From: Nonomuraea roseoviolacea subsp. carminata
Lineage (GTDB): Bacteria > Actinomycetota > Actinomycetes > Streptosporangiales > Streptosporangiaceae
Direction: 5' to 3'
DNA length: 64,000 bases
Assembly: GCF_024172185.1 (NCBI RefSeq)
Contig: NZ_JAMZEC010000001.1
Location: 5,352,001 to 5,416,000, forward strand
In this document: piece by piece, positions 1 through 7,549 of the stretch
Layout of the letters: every line of letters begins with the position of its first letter
Numbering within the stretch: position 1 is the first letter of the stretch
Notes under the pieces: model-generated
Database searches by the model: none
The model's input: the letters and a program-made list of their open reading frames with translations, nothing else
Told to the model about the DNA's origin: nothing
Translations under genes and position numbers: made by a program

Positions 1-327
1 CGCCAGCATGACCGGGTAGCCGGGCGCCAGCGCGGCCAGCAGGTTGGCGGCGGCGAGCAGCGCCATCAGCCCGCACAGCACCACGCGGCGGTCCAGGCTC
101 CGCGCGGCCAGCGTGATCAGCGGCGCGGCGACGGCGGCGACGAGGCCGGGGGCGGTCATCATCAGGCCGGCCGTGCCGTCGGAGACGCCCAGGTCGGCGC
201 CGATGGGGGTGAGCAGGCCGACGGGAAGCATCTCACTGGTGACAATGGTGAAGGTGCCCGCCGCGACGGCGGCCACGGCGAGGGGGCGCGCCTTCACAGG
301 CGCGGCATCGGAGACGGTGGAGGTCAT
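1..327 (-). CDS. MFS drug/sugar exporter, N-terminal part (cut by window edge)
   Basis: Reading the complement from an ATG at 325-327 gives 109 codons open to the window edge. The protein starts MTSTVSDAAPVKARP and then has hydrophobic segments with a TSEMLPVGLLTPI stretch followed by GLVAAVAAPLITLAAR and the loop SLDRRVVL. This is the arrangement of the first three helices and the loop 2-3 arginine motif of DHA1-type (AraJ/SotB-like) MFS exporters. It is divergent from the LysR-type gene, and the 79-bp gap holds a LysR-type box, so the LysR protein may control it. Substrate unknown. The C-terminal three quarters lie outside the window. Confidence 0.8.
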   Translation of the reverse strand, partial: MTSTVSDAAPVKARPLAVAAVAAGTFTIVTSEMLPVGLLTPIGADLGVSDGTAGLMMTAPGLVAAVAAPLITLAARSLDRRVVLCGLMALLAAANLLAALAPGYPVMLA

Positions 328-382
328 GACCCAAGCCTTCGGCCGTGGCCCCGGGGGAACAATGACGGGACGCTCAGGCAAG

Positions 383-399
383 CTTTAGCTGGACTAAGG
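383..399. promoter_or_regulatory. LysR-type T-N11-A box
   Basis: Inverted repeat CTTTAG-N5-CTAAGG (383-388 and 394-399), with the core TTAG-N5-CTAA giving the T-N11-A signature from 385 to 397. It lies between the divergent MFS and LysR genes and overlaps the ribosome-binding region of the LysR gene, a place that suits autorepression. The regulator assignment is inference. Confidence 0.5.
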
Positions 400-406
400 G
401 GTGAGG

Positions 407-1321
407 ATGGAGTTCAGGGAACTGGAGTGCTTCGTGGTGCTCAGCGAGGAGCTCCACTTCGCGCGGGCCGCCGACCGGCTGTACCTGTCGCCGGGCCGGG
501 TCAGCCAGCTCGTCCGCGCCCTGGAGACGCGGATCGGCGCCCGGCTGTTCGACCGGACCAGCAGGCGGGTGCGGCTCACGCCGCTCGGCGAGCGCTTCCT
601 TGCGGACCTGCGACCGGCGTACGACGGGCTGCGCGACGCGGTGGACCGGGCCAGGGCGGCGGCCCGCGAGGTGACGGGCGTGCTGCGCGTCGGCTTCCTC
701 GGCACGCCCACCGACCTCGTCACCGCGTCCGTGCGGGCCTTCGAGGCGCTGTACCCGTCGTGCGAGGTACGGCTGGTGGAGGTGCCGCTGTCCGACCCGT
801 TCGGGCGGCTGCGCGGCGGCCTGGTGGACGTGACGTTCACGCTGCTGCCGGTGGACGAGCCCGACCTGGAGACGGGGCGCGGCCTGAACCGGGTGCCGGT
901 GAGCCTGGGCCTGCCCGCCGGCCATCCGCTCGCGGTCCGGCGCGCCGTGGACGCGGAGGAGCTGGCCGGCCTGCCGCTGATCGAGCCGGCCGGCCCGGCG
1001 CCGCGGGCCTGGCGCGAGCTGGTCGCGCCCGAGCGCACCCCGGCGGGCCTGCCCATCCCGCGAGGGGGTACGGTCGCCACCAGCCAGGAGGGCATCACGC
1101 TGGTCGCGCTGGGCCGCGGCGGCATGCTGTTCTGCACGCCGACGGCGGCCTACCACGAGCGCCGCGACGTGGTGTTCGTGCCGGTGACGGGCCTGCCGGC
1201 GTCGGTGCTCGGGCTGGCGTGGCCGCGGGCCGGTGCGACGGCCGCGGTACGCGCCTTCGCCGAGAGCGCCGAGACCGCCGCGGGCGTGGCGGGCCCGGAG
1301 GCGCGCCGCAAGGTGGCGTGA
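407..1321 (+). CDS. LysR-family transcriptional regulator
   Basis: 304 residues. The N-terminal winged helix-turn-helix is clear (residues 1-60: MEFRELECFVVLSEELHFARAA, then LSPGRVSQLVRALE and the TRIGARLFDRTSRRVRLTPLG wing), followed by a substrate-binding-like co-inducer domain starting GVLRVGFLG. Length fits the family. ATG at 407 is preferred over the in-frame GTG at 401 because AAGGGG lies just upstream of it and homologues begin at this point. Divergent from the MFS exporter gene; the T-N11-A box in the gap suggests autoregulation and control of the exporter. The inducer cannot be told from sequence. Confidence 0.9.
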   Translation: MEFRELECFVVLSEELHFARAADRLYLSPGRVSQLVRALETRIGARLFDRTSRRVRLTPLGERFLADLRPAYDGLRDAVDRARAAAREVTGVLRVGFLGTPTDLVTASVRAFEALYPSCEVRLVEVPLSDPFGRLRGGLVDVTFTLLPVDEPDLETGRGLNRVPVSLGLPAGHPLAVRRAVDAEELAGLPLIEPAGPAPRAWRELVAPERTPAGLPIPRGGTVATSQEGITLVALGRGGMLFCTPTAAYHERRDVVFVPVTGLPASVLGLAWPRAGATAAVRAFAESAETAAGVAGPEARRKVA

Positions 1322-1348
1322 CGCCGGGTGTCCGGAGAGGGGTGGAGC

Positions 1349-1627
1349 GTGGAGGAGAGCGTACGGCTGACCGCCTGGGTCAGGGGACGCGTGCAGGGTG
1401 TGGGCTTCCGCTGGTGGACCCGGGCGCGGGCGCTGGAGCTCGGCTTGGCCGGCTGGGCGCGCAACACGGACGACGGCCGGGTCGAGGTGGTCGCCGAGGG
1501 GCCGCGCGCGGCGTGCGTCAAGCTGCTGGAGTTGCTGAGGGGTTGCGACACGCCGGGAAGAGTCGATGGAGTAGTGGAGAGGTGGAGCGAAGTCCGAGGT
1601 GGTTTGGGGGGTTTCCGGGAGCGCTAG
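1349..1627 (+). CDS. acyP: Acylphosphatase
   Basis: 92 residues, the usual acylphosphatase size. It hydrolyses carboxyl-phosphate bonds of acyl phosphates in the cytoplasm. The signature GRVQGVGFRWW carries the phosphate-binding loop and catalytic Arg, and WARNTDDGRVEVVAEG carries the catalytic Asn. The start was set at GTG 1349 because GGAGAGGGG ends about 7 nt upstream; an in-frame GTG at 1328 would add seven poorly conserved residues. The gene lies upstream of smc, an order I recall from actinomycetes. The C-terminus after residue 60 is less typical of the family than the N-terminal half. Confidence 0.9.
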   Translation: MEESVRLTAWVRGRVQGVGFRWWTRARALELGLAGWARNTDDGRVEVVAEGPRAACVKLLELLRGCDTPGRVDGVVERWSEVRGGLGGFRER

Positions 1628-1632
1628 CCGGT

Positions 1633-1661
1633 TTCACTAAACCGCCCAAATGGGGTATAGT
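1633..1661 (+). promoter_or_regulatory. Sigma-70-type promoter for the small coiled-coil gene
   Basis: TTCACT (1633-1638), 17-bp spacer, TATAGT (1656-1661). It lies in an AT-richer patch right after the acylphosphatase stop. The next start codon is at 1818, so the transcript would carry a leader of about 150 nt. Confidence 0.5.
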
Positions 1662-1817
1662 TATATGCCGGGAGTGCCCCGCGAGGGGCGTGACGGTCCG
1701 ATCGACTTGACCGCCCTCACTGCCGGTGCGACTCTTGTTAAGTACCACGCGCACCCCTCCCGCGGAATATGAAGTGCGCGAACCAGTCTGGTCACTCAGC
1801 GTGGAGGACCCTTTACC

Positions 1818-2012
1818 ATGGCGAAGGCTCTACTCGGCCACGTCGGTGGTCCTGACCCTCGAATGGTCTCGGAGATGCGGCGTCTGCAGCAGCGGATCCG
1901 TGACCTGGAGGCAGAACTCATCCGACTTCAGGCTCAGAATGACGCTCTTGCGGCGCAAACCCGCGATGAGGCGATCAGCCGCATGCAGGAGCGCGAGCCG
2001 GCACTCACCTGA
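1818..2012 (+). CDS. Small coiled-coil protein of unknown function
   Basis: 64 residues. After a short MAKALLGHVGGPDPR head, residues 16-60 form a heptad-rich helix (MRRLQQRIRDLEAELIRLQ, then AQNDALAAQ) that should make a short parallel coiled coil. GGAGGA at 1803-1808 sits 9 nt before the ATG. It has its own promoter (1633-1661) and a strong terminator (2034-2067), so it is a monocistronic unit between acyP and smc. I do not recognise a named family; I believe similar small proteins occur widely in actinobacteria. A DNA- or protein-binding accessory role is possible but not shown. Confidence 0.8.
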   Translation: MAKALLGHVGGPDPRMVSEMRRLQQRIRDLEAELIRLQAQNDALAAQTRDEAISRMQEREPALT

Positions 2013-2033
2013 GAGTGATCGGAACGCAAGACT

Positions 2034-2067
2034 GAGGGACGTCTCAACGAGGCGTCCCTTGTTATTT
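2034..2067 (+). terminator. Rho-independent terminator
   Basis: Stem GAGGGACGTCTC / GAGGCGTCCCTT closes over an AAC loop (12 pairs counting G-U wobbles), followed by the T-rich tail TTGTTATTT. It ends the transcript of the 64-residue gene before smc. Confidence 0.85.
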
Positions 2068-2195
2068 GCCCTCGTTCGCAATGATGTGAAACCCCTTTTC
2101 CGTCTCCGAACGACGACGCCACCGTGGTGGCCTGCGACGAGGCGCGCGGACCAGTAGGCTTTCCCGAAGTCCGTTCAGGGAGAAGGGGGCCGCTC

Positions 2196-5100
2196 TTGCA
2201 CTTGAAGACCCTCACCCTGCGCGGCTTCAAGTCCTTCGCCTCCGCCACCGCCCTGCGCTTCGAGCCGGGCATCACCTGCGTGGTCGGCCCCAACGGCTCG
2301 GGCAAGTCCAACGTCGTCGACGCCCTGGCCTGGGTCATGGGCGAGCACAGCGCCAAGTCGCTGCGCGGCGGCAAGATGGAGGACGTCATCTTCGCCGGCA
2401 CCTCGTCCCGGCCCCCGCTGGGCCGCGCCGAGGTCACGCTCACCATCGACAACACCGACGGCGCGCTGCCCATCGACTACACCGAGGTGACGATCAGCCG
2501 GCTGATGTTCCGGTCCGGGCAGAGCGAGTACGCCATCAACGGCGACACCTGCCGGCTCCTCGACATCCAGGAGCTGCTGTCCGACTCGGGCATCGGCCGG
2601 GAGATGCACGTCATCGTCGGCCAGGGCCAGCTCGACGCCGTGCTGCACGCGGGCCCCGAGGACCGCCGGGCGTTCATCGAGGAGGCCGCGGGCGTCCTGA
2701 AGCACCGCAAGCGCAAGGAGAAGGCGCTGCGCAAGCTCGACGCGATGCAGGCCAACCTGACCCGCGTCCAGGACCTCGCCACCGAGCTGCGCCGCCAGCT
2801 CAAGCCGCTGGGCCGCCAGGCCGAGATCGCCCGCAAGGCCGCGGTGATCCAGGCCGACCTGCGCGACGCGCGGCTGCGGCTGCTGGCCGACGACGTGTGC
2901 ATCCTGCGCGCCACGCTGGAGCGCGAGGCGGCCGACGAGGCCGCCGTCCTGGCCCGGCGCGCCCAGGTCGAGGCCGAGCTGGCCGAGGGCCAGCAGCGCG
3001 AGGCCGCACTTGAGACCGCCGAGGCCGAGGCCCAGCCGCGGCTGAGCGCCGCCCAGCAGACCTGGTTCCGGCTGTCGTCCCTGCGCGAACGCCTGACCGG
3101 CCTGGAACAGCTCGCCGCCGAGCGCCACCGCCATGCCCTCGACGCCGCCTCCATCGAGCGCCGCGGCCGTGACCCCGAGGACCTCGAACGCGAGGCCGGC
3201 GAGGCGCGCGAGCGCGAGCTGGTGCTGCGCGCCGAGCTGGAGGCGGCGCAGGAGCTCCTCGACGGCGCCGCCGAACGGCGCGCCGAGGCCGAGTCCGAGC
3301 TGGCCGCCGAGGAGCGGCGGCTCGCGATGGCCGCCCGCGCCGCCGCCGACCGCCGCGAGGGCCTGGCCCGGCTGCGCGGCCAGGTCGACTCCGTACGCAG
3401 CAGGTCACGCGCGGCCGAGGACGAGATCGGCCGCCTGACCAAGGCGGTCGCCGACGCGGCCGAGCGCGAGCGGCGCGCCCTCGACGACCTGGAGGAGCGG
3501 CGCGGCGAGGAGCCCGCCGCCGACCCGGCGCTGGCCGAGGAGCTGGCCACCGCGCAGGCGGTGGTCGAGGAGGCGCGCGCCGCGGCGGAGGAGGCCAGGG
3601 CGGGCGTCGAACAGGCGCGGGGGGCGCTCGGCGGTCCGCGTGAAACGCTCCAGGCGGCCAGGTCGCGGGTCGGCACGGCCCGCGCCGCCGACCAGGAGGC
3701 TCAGCGGGCCGTGGCCGCGCTGCGCGCCCGCGCCGAGGCGCTGGAGCTGGGGCTGTCCCGGGGCGCCGACGGCGGCGCGGCGCTGATGGAGACGGGCCTG
3801 TCCGGGGTGCTGGGGCCGCTGGCGGCCTCGCTCCAGGTCGCGCCGGGCGCCGAGGCGGCCGTCGCGGCCGTGCTCGGGCCGGTGGCCGAGGCGGTCGCGG
3901 TCGAGTCGGTGGGCACGGCCGTGGAGGCGCTCGAACTGCTCCGCCTCAAGGAGGCCGGCCAGGCCACCCTCCTCGTGACGGGCTCTCCCGGCGGAGGGGT
4001 CGCCGAGCGCGGGGCGGCGCCCGAGGGCGGGGAGTGGGCGGCCGACCTGGTCGGCGTGCCCGCGCCGCTGAGGGACGCCGTCGCCCGGGTGCTCGACGGC
4101 GTCGTCGTCGTCGGCGACCTGGCCGCCGCGCGCCGTCTCGCCGAGGCGCACCCCGACCTGCGGGCCGTCACCAGGGGAGGCGACCTGGTCGCCGCGCACC
4201 TGGCCAGCGGCGGCTCCGAGGGCGGCACGTCCGTCCTGCAGGTGCGCGCCGCTCTCGACGACGCCCTCGCCGACCTGGAGGAGGCCGAGGCGCGCGCCGC
4301 GAGCACGGCCGTCGGCCTCGACGAGGCGCTGGGCGCCGAGCAGGAGGCGCAGGCGGCCGTGGAGGCCGCGCAGACGGCCGTCGGCGAGGCCCAGAGCGCC
4401 GCCGACACCGCCCAGGCCGCCGTGAGCGCCGCCCAGGCCACGCTCGACCAGGTCAGGGCCCGCCAGCGCGAGGCCGACCGGCGCAGCGCCGACGTCGCCC
4501 GCCGCCTCGCGCAGCTCGAAGCCGCCGCCAAGGCCGCCCACGACGAGGCCGAGCGGCTGGCGCGCAGCGTCACGGCCGCCGAGGAGGCCCGCGCCGAGGG
4601 TCTGGAGGAGCTGGCCGAGCTGGAGATGCGGCTCGCCGAGGCCGAGTACGCCCAGGAGCTGGAGACCGAGCCCACCACCGACGCCCGTGACGAGCTGGCC
4701 GCGACCTGCCAGGCGGCCCGCCAGCGGGAGATGGAGGCGGGCCTGCAGGTCCGCACGGCCGAGGAGCGCGTCAAGGGCATCGAGGGCCGCGCCGACGGCC
4801 TGCTGCGGGCCGCGCAGCGGGAGCGCCAGGAACGCGCCCAGGCGGCCGCCCAGCGCGCCCGGCGGCGCCGTCAGGCGAGCGTGGCCGAGGCCGTCAGCCG
4901 GGGCGCGAAGCAGGTGCTGGCCGCCCTGAGCGCGTCCGTCGAGCTGGCCGCGCGCGAGCGCGACGACGCCGACCTCGCCCGGGTCGCCGTCGACGCCGAG
5001 CTCAAGCAGGTGCGCCTGCGGGTGCGCGAGCTCACACAGGAGCTGGACAAGCTGGTCAACCGCGTCCACGGCAGCGAGGTGGCCCGCACCGAGCAGCGGC

Positions 5101-5879
5101 TGCGCCTGGAGCAGATGGAGCAGCGGGCCATGGACGAGTTCGGCGTCGAGGCCGAGGCGCTGATCGCCGAGTACGGGCCCGAGGCCCCGGTGCCCGGCGA
5201 GCCGCCCGTGCCGTACGTGCGGGAGGAGCAGGAGAAGCGGGCCCGCGCCGCCGAGCGGCAGATGCAGCAGCTCGGCAAGGTCAACCCGCTGGCGCTGGAG
5301 GAGTTCGCGGCGCTGGAGGAGCGGCACGCGTTCCTCAACTCCCAGCTCGAAGACCTCAAGAAGACGCGGCGCGACCTGCTGACCGTGGTCAAGGAGGTCG
5401 ACGACCGGGTGCAGCAGATGTTCGCCTCCGCCTACGAGGACGTGGCGCGCGAGTTCGACCAGGTCTTCGGCCGGGTCTTCCCGGGCGGCGAGGGCCGGCT
5501 GGTGCTCACCGACCCCGAGGACATGCTGACCACCGGCATCGAGGTGGAGGCCAGGCCGCCGGGCAAGAAGGTCAAGCGGCTGTCGCTGCTGTCGGGCGGC
5601 GAGCGGTCGCTGACCGCGGTGGCGTTCCTGGTGTCGATCTTCAAGGCGCGGCCGTCGCCGTTCTACGTCATGGACGAGGTCGAGGCGGCGCTCGACGACA
5701 CCAACACGCAGCGGCTGCTCACGCTGTTCGAGGAGCTGCGGCAGAGCTCCCAGCTCATCGTCATCACCCACAACAAGCGGACGATGGAGATCGCCGACGC
5801 GCTGTACGGCGTGTCGATGCGCGGCGACGGCGTGACCCAGGTGGTCAGCCAGCGCCTGCGCGAGCGCGAGCCGGCCTGA
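2196..5879 (+). CDS. smc: Chromosome segregation ATPase SMC
   Basis: 1227 residues, the size expected of bacterial SMC. It forms the DNA-entrapping core of the SMC-ScpA-ScpB condensin. Walker A (GPNGSGKS, residues 31-38) lies in the N-terminal head, then a long Ala/Glu/Arg-rich coiled coil, a hinge near residues 540-680 (begins GLSGVLGPLAASLQ), the return coil, and a C-terminal head with signature LSLLSGGERSLTA and Walker B FYVMDEVEAALDD. TTG 2196 is chosen because AAGGGGG ends 6 nt upstream and LHLKTLTLRGFKSF matches the family start; the frame stays open upstream to 2124. ftsY follows on the same strand, the common smc-ftsY order. Confidence 0.97.
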   Translation: MHLKTLTLRGFKSFASATALRFEPGITCVVGPNGSGKSNVVDALAWVMGEHSAKSLRGGKMEDVIFAGTSSRPPLGRAEVTLTIDNTDGALPIDYTEVTISRLMFRSGQSEYAINGDTCRLLDIQELLSDSGIGREMHVIVGQGQLDAVLHAGPEDRRAFIEEAAGVLKHRKRKEKALRKLDAMQANLTRVQDLATELRRQLKPLGRQAEIARKAAVIQADLRDARLRLLADDVCILRATLEREAADEAAVLARRAQVEAELAEGQQREAALETAEAEAQPRLSAAQQTWFRLSSLRERLTGLEQLAAERHRHALDAASIERRGRDPEDLEREAGEARERELVLRAELEAAQELLDGAAERRAEAESELAAEERRLAMAARAAADRREGLARLRGQVDSVRSRSRAAEDEIGRLTKAVADAAERERRALDDLEERRGEEPAADPALAEELATAQAVVEEARAAAEEARAGVEQARGALGGPRETLQAARSRVGTARAADQEAQRAVAALRARAEALELGLSRGADGGAALMETGLSGVLGPLAASLQVAPGAEAAVAAVLGPVAEAVAVESVGTAVEALELLRLKEAGQATLLVTGSPGGGVAERGAAPEGGEWAADLVGVPAPLRDAVARVLDGVVVVGDLAAARRLAEAHPDLRAVTRGGDLVAAHLASGGSEGGTSVLQVRAALDDALADLEEAEARAASTAVGLDEALGAEQEAQAAVEAAQTAVGEAQSAADTAQAAVSAAQATLDQVRARQREADRRSADVARRLAQLEAAAKAAHDEAERLARSVTAAEEARAEGLEELAELEMRLAEAEYAQELETEPTTDARDELAATCQAARQREMEAGLQVRTAEERVKGIEGRADGLLRAAQRERQERAQAAAQRARRRRQASVAEAVSRGAKQVLAALSASVELAARERDDADLARVAVDAELKQVRLRVRELTQELDKLVNRVHGSEVARTEQRLRLEQMEQRAMDEFGVEAEALIAEYGPEAPVPGEPPVPYVREEQEKRARAAERQMQQLGKVNPLALEEFAALEERHAFLNSQLEDLKKTRRDLLTVVKEVDDRVQQMFASAYEDVAREFDQVFGRVFPGGEGRLVLTDPEDMLTTGIEVEARPPGKKVKRLSLLSGGERSLTAVAFLVSIFKARPSPFYVMDEVEAALDDTNTQRLLTLFEELRQSSQLIVITHNKRTMEIADALYGVSMRGDGVTQVVSQRLREREPA

Positions 5880-5970
5880 CGCGCGGCGGTGGCCGGCCGC
5901 TGCCGAGGGCGGGCCCGACCGACGCGCGGAGCGGCCGACCGGCACCGAGGGCGGGCCCGGCGGACGCGCC
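5879..5970. repeat. 42-bp tandem repeat starting at the smc stop codon
   Basis: GACGCGCGG recurs at 5879 and 5921, with GACGCGCCC at 5963, and CCGAGGGCGGGCCCG at 5903 and 5945, giving two imperfect 42-bp units. The first unit begins inside the smc TGA. The rest of the 145-bp smc-ftsY gap shows no gene. See the finding on stop-codon repeats. Confidence 0.7.
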
Positions 5971-6024
5971 CGTCGCGCCGCCCTGGGCATGAGCACGACA
6001 GTCGATCTGGAAAACTGACATCTT

Positions 6025-7206
6025 GTGGATGGTTACCTCGGCGTCATAGTCATCGTGGTCGTCGTCGCCCTGCTGGCGGCCGGCGGCCTCTTCCTGCTCT
6101 TCAGACCGGGCGGCAAGTCCGCGCCGCCGGTCGAGCCGCCCGAGACGGCGCCCCTCCCGGAGGAGGAGAAGGAACGCCCGAAGACGGGGACCGAGGAGGG
6201 CGAAGGAGGAGCGACCACCACGCTCCCCCCGCCGGTCAAGCCGGCCGAGCCGATGGTCGTCGCGCCCGAGGTGGAGGTGCCGCCGCCGTCCGCGGGCCGG
6301 ATGGTGCGGCTGCGGTCCCGGCTGGCCCGCTCGCAGAGCGCGCTCGGCCGCGGCCTGCTCGACCTGCTCTCCCGCGACCGCCTCGACGACGAGGTGTGGG
6401 ACGAGGTCGAGGAGCTGCTGATCAAGGCCGACGTCGGCGTGGCGCCCACCCAGGCGATCGTCGAGGAGCTGCGCACCAAGGTCAAGGTGCTCGGCAGCCG
6501 CACCCCCGAAGAGGTGCGCGCGCTGCTGCGCGAGCAGCTCCTCATCCAGGTCAACCCCGACCTCGACCGCACCCTGCACGTCAAGCCGCACGGCGAGCGG
6601 GCCGCGGTGGTGCTGGTCGTCGGCGTCAACGGCACCGGCAAGACCACCACCACCGGCAAGCTCGCCCGCGTCCTCGTCGGCGACGGCAAGAAGGTCGTGC
6701 TGGGCGCGGCCGACACGTTCCGCGCGGCGGCGGCCGACCAGCTCCAGACCTGGGGCGAGCGGGTCGGCGCCGACACCGTGCGCGGCCCGGAAGGCGGCGA
6801 CCCGGCCTCGGTGGCCTTCGACGCCGTCACCAAGGGCATCGAGGACAAGGCCGACGTGGTCATCGTCGACACGGCGGGCCGGCTGCACACCAAGACGGGC
6901 CTGATGGACGAGCTGGGCAAGGTCAAGCGGGTCATCGAGAAGAAGGCCACGGTCGACGAGGTGCTGCTCGTCCTCGACGCGACCACGGGCCAGAACGGCA
7001 TGCGCCAGGCCCAGGTGTTCGGCGAGGTGGTCAACATCACCGGCATCGCGCTGACCAAGCTCGACGGCACGGCCAAGGGCGGCATCGTCATCTCCGTCCA
7101 GCGGGAGCTGGGGGTTCCGGTCAAGCTGGTCGGCCTCGGCGAGGGGGCCGACGACCTGGCGCCCTTCGATCCCGAGGTCTTCGTGGACGCGATCATCGGC
7201 GAATAA
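6025..7206 (+). CDS. ftsY: Signal recognition particle receptor FtsY
   Basis: 393 residues. GTPase receptor that docks SRP-ribosome complexes at the membrane. Residues 4-26 are a membrane helix (GVIVIVVVVALLAAGG), then an acidic/proline A domain (to about 95), and the NG domain: G1 GVNGTGKTTTTG (200-211), DTFRAAAADQL, G3 DTAGRLHTKTG, G4 TKLDGTAKGG, and the closing GLGEGADDLAPFDPEVFV. An N-terminal anchor is typical of actinobacterial FtsY. The GTG start has no clear Shine-Dalgarno sequence. It is the last gene of the smc block and is followed by an AT-rich inverted repeat. Confidence 0.97.
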   Translation: MDGYLGVIVIVVVVALLAAGGLFLLFRPGGKSAPPVEPPETAPLPEEEKERPKTGTEEGEGGATTTLPPPVKPAEPMVVAPEVEVPPPSAGRMVRLRSRLARSQSALGRGLLDLLSRDRLDDEVWDEVEELLIKADVGVAPTQAIVEELRTKVKVLGSRTPEEVRALLREQLLIQVNPDLDRTLHVKPHGERAAVVLVVGVNGTGKTTTTGKLARVLVGDGKKVVLGAADTFRAAAADQLQTWGERVGADTVRGPEGGDPASVAFDAVTKGIEDKADVVIVDTAGRLHTKTGLMDELGKVKRVIEKKATVDEVLLVLDATTGQNGMRQAQVFGEVVNITGIALTKLDGTAKGGIVISVQRELGVPVKLVGLGEGADDLAPFDPEVFVDAIIGE

Positions 7207-7216
7207 CGGGCGCATT

Positions 7217-7259
7217 ATTTTCGGATACGGCCATTCCTGTTAAGGCTATTTCCGAAAAT
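7217..7259 (+). other. AT-rich inverted repeat after ftsY
   Basis: ATTTTCGGA (7217-7225) and TCCGAAAAT (7251-7259) form a perfect 9-bp inverted repeat around a 25-nt loop in the only clearly AT-rich patch of this region. It may end the ftsY transcript or be an operator for the cassette downstream. No T-run follows, so a standard terminator is not certain. The rest of 7207-7398 holds no gene. Confidence 0.4.
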
Positions 7260-7313
7260 TGGACAGGAAATTTTACTTACCCGGAAAAGCCTTGATCGCC
7301 CTCATCGGCGTGT

Positions 7314-7325
7314 GTTCACATGAAC
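7314..7325. promoter_or_regulatory. Operator-like palindrome upstream of the peptide gene
   Basis: GTTCA-CA-TGAAC, a perfect dyad 74 bp before the 24-codon peptide start. No regulator gene adjoins it; function inferred only from symmetry and place. Confidence 0.3.
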
Positions 7326-7398
7326 CGGTCATCCGAGAGATCGCCCCGCGACGGGTTCGCGCCGGTCTCGTCATGTTGGTACACGAGAGGCACCCCCG

Positions 7399-7473
7399 AT
7401 GAAGAAGGTCGTCGTCCACAAGCCCGGAACCGTGAAGCCCTCCGGTGCGGCCGCCCCGCGGCACGGTCACTGA
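7399..7473 (+). CDS. 24-residue peptide, candidate secreted/processed peptide precursor
   Basis: ATG 7399 to TGA 7471-7473. The product begins MKKVVVHKPGTVKP and ends with an Ala/Pro segment and HGH. It is strongly basic with no acidic residue, and has three His residues, three Lys residues in the first eight positions, and one Arg near the C-terminus. GAGAGG lies 8 nt before the ATG. Right after the stop is a perfect 15-bp hairpin, then the TPR gene and an MFS exporter gene. A leader-like MKKVVVxKPG head and a small downstream hairpin fit a peptide (signal or RiPP-type) precursor made in excess over its partner genes. This is inference: I recognise no named family and there is no direct proof of translation. 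Confidence 0.5.
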   Translation: MKKVVVHKPGTVKPSGAAAPRHGH

Positions 7474-7479
7474 TCCCCG

Positions 7480-7514
7480 CCCGACCGGCGTCCCGTGAAG
7501 GGACGCCGGTCGGG
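7480..7514 (+). terminator. Perfect 15-bp hairpin (attenuator) between peptide and TPR genes
   Basis: CCCGACCGGCGTCCC (7480-7494) pairs fully with 7500-7514 around the loop GTGAA. It starts 6 nt after the peptide stop. There is no T-run, so it is more likely an attenuator or mRNA-stabilising 3' stem than a complete terminator. Confidence 0.6.
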
Positions 7515-7549
7515 GCGCGACCGGAGACGGATCACGGAAGAAGGTTCGG

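Noticed and set aside
3405..5996. Very long antisense frame opposite smc
   Set aside because: Long open antisense frames are expected in GC-rich coding DNA; composition is His/Leu/Gly/Arg-rich without motifs, while smc motifs are clear on the plus strand.
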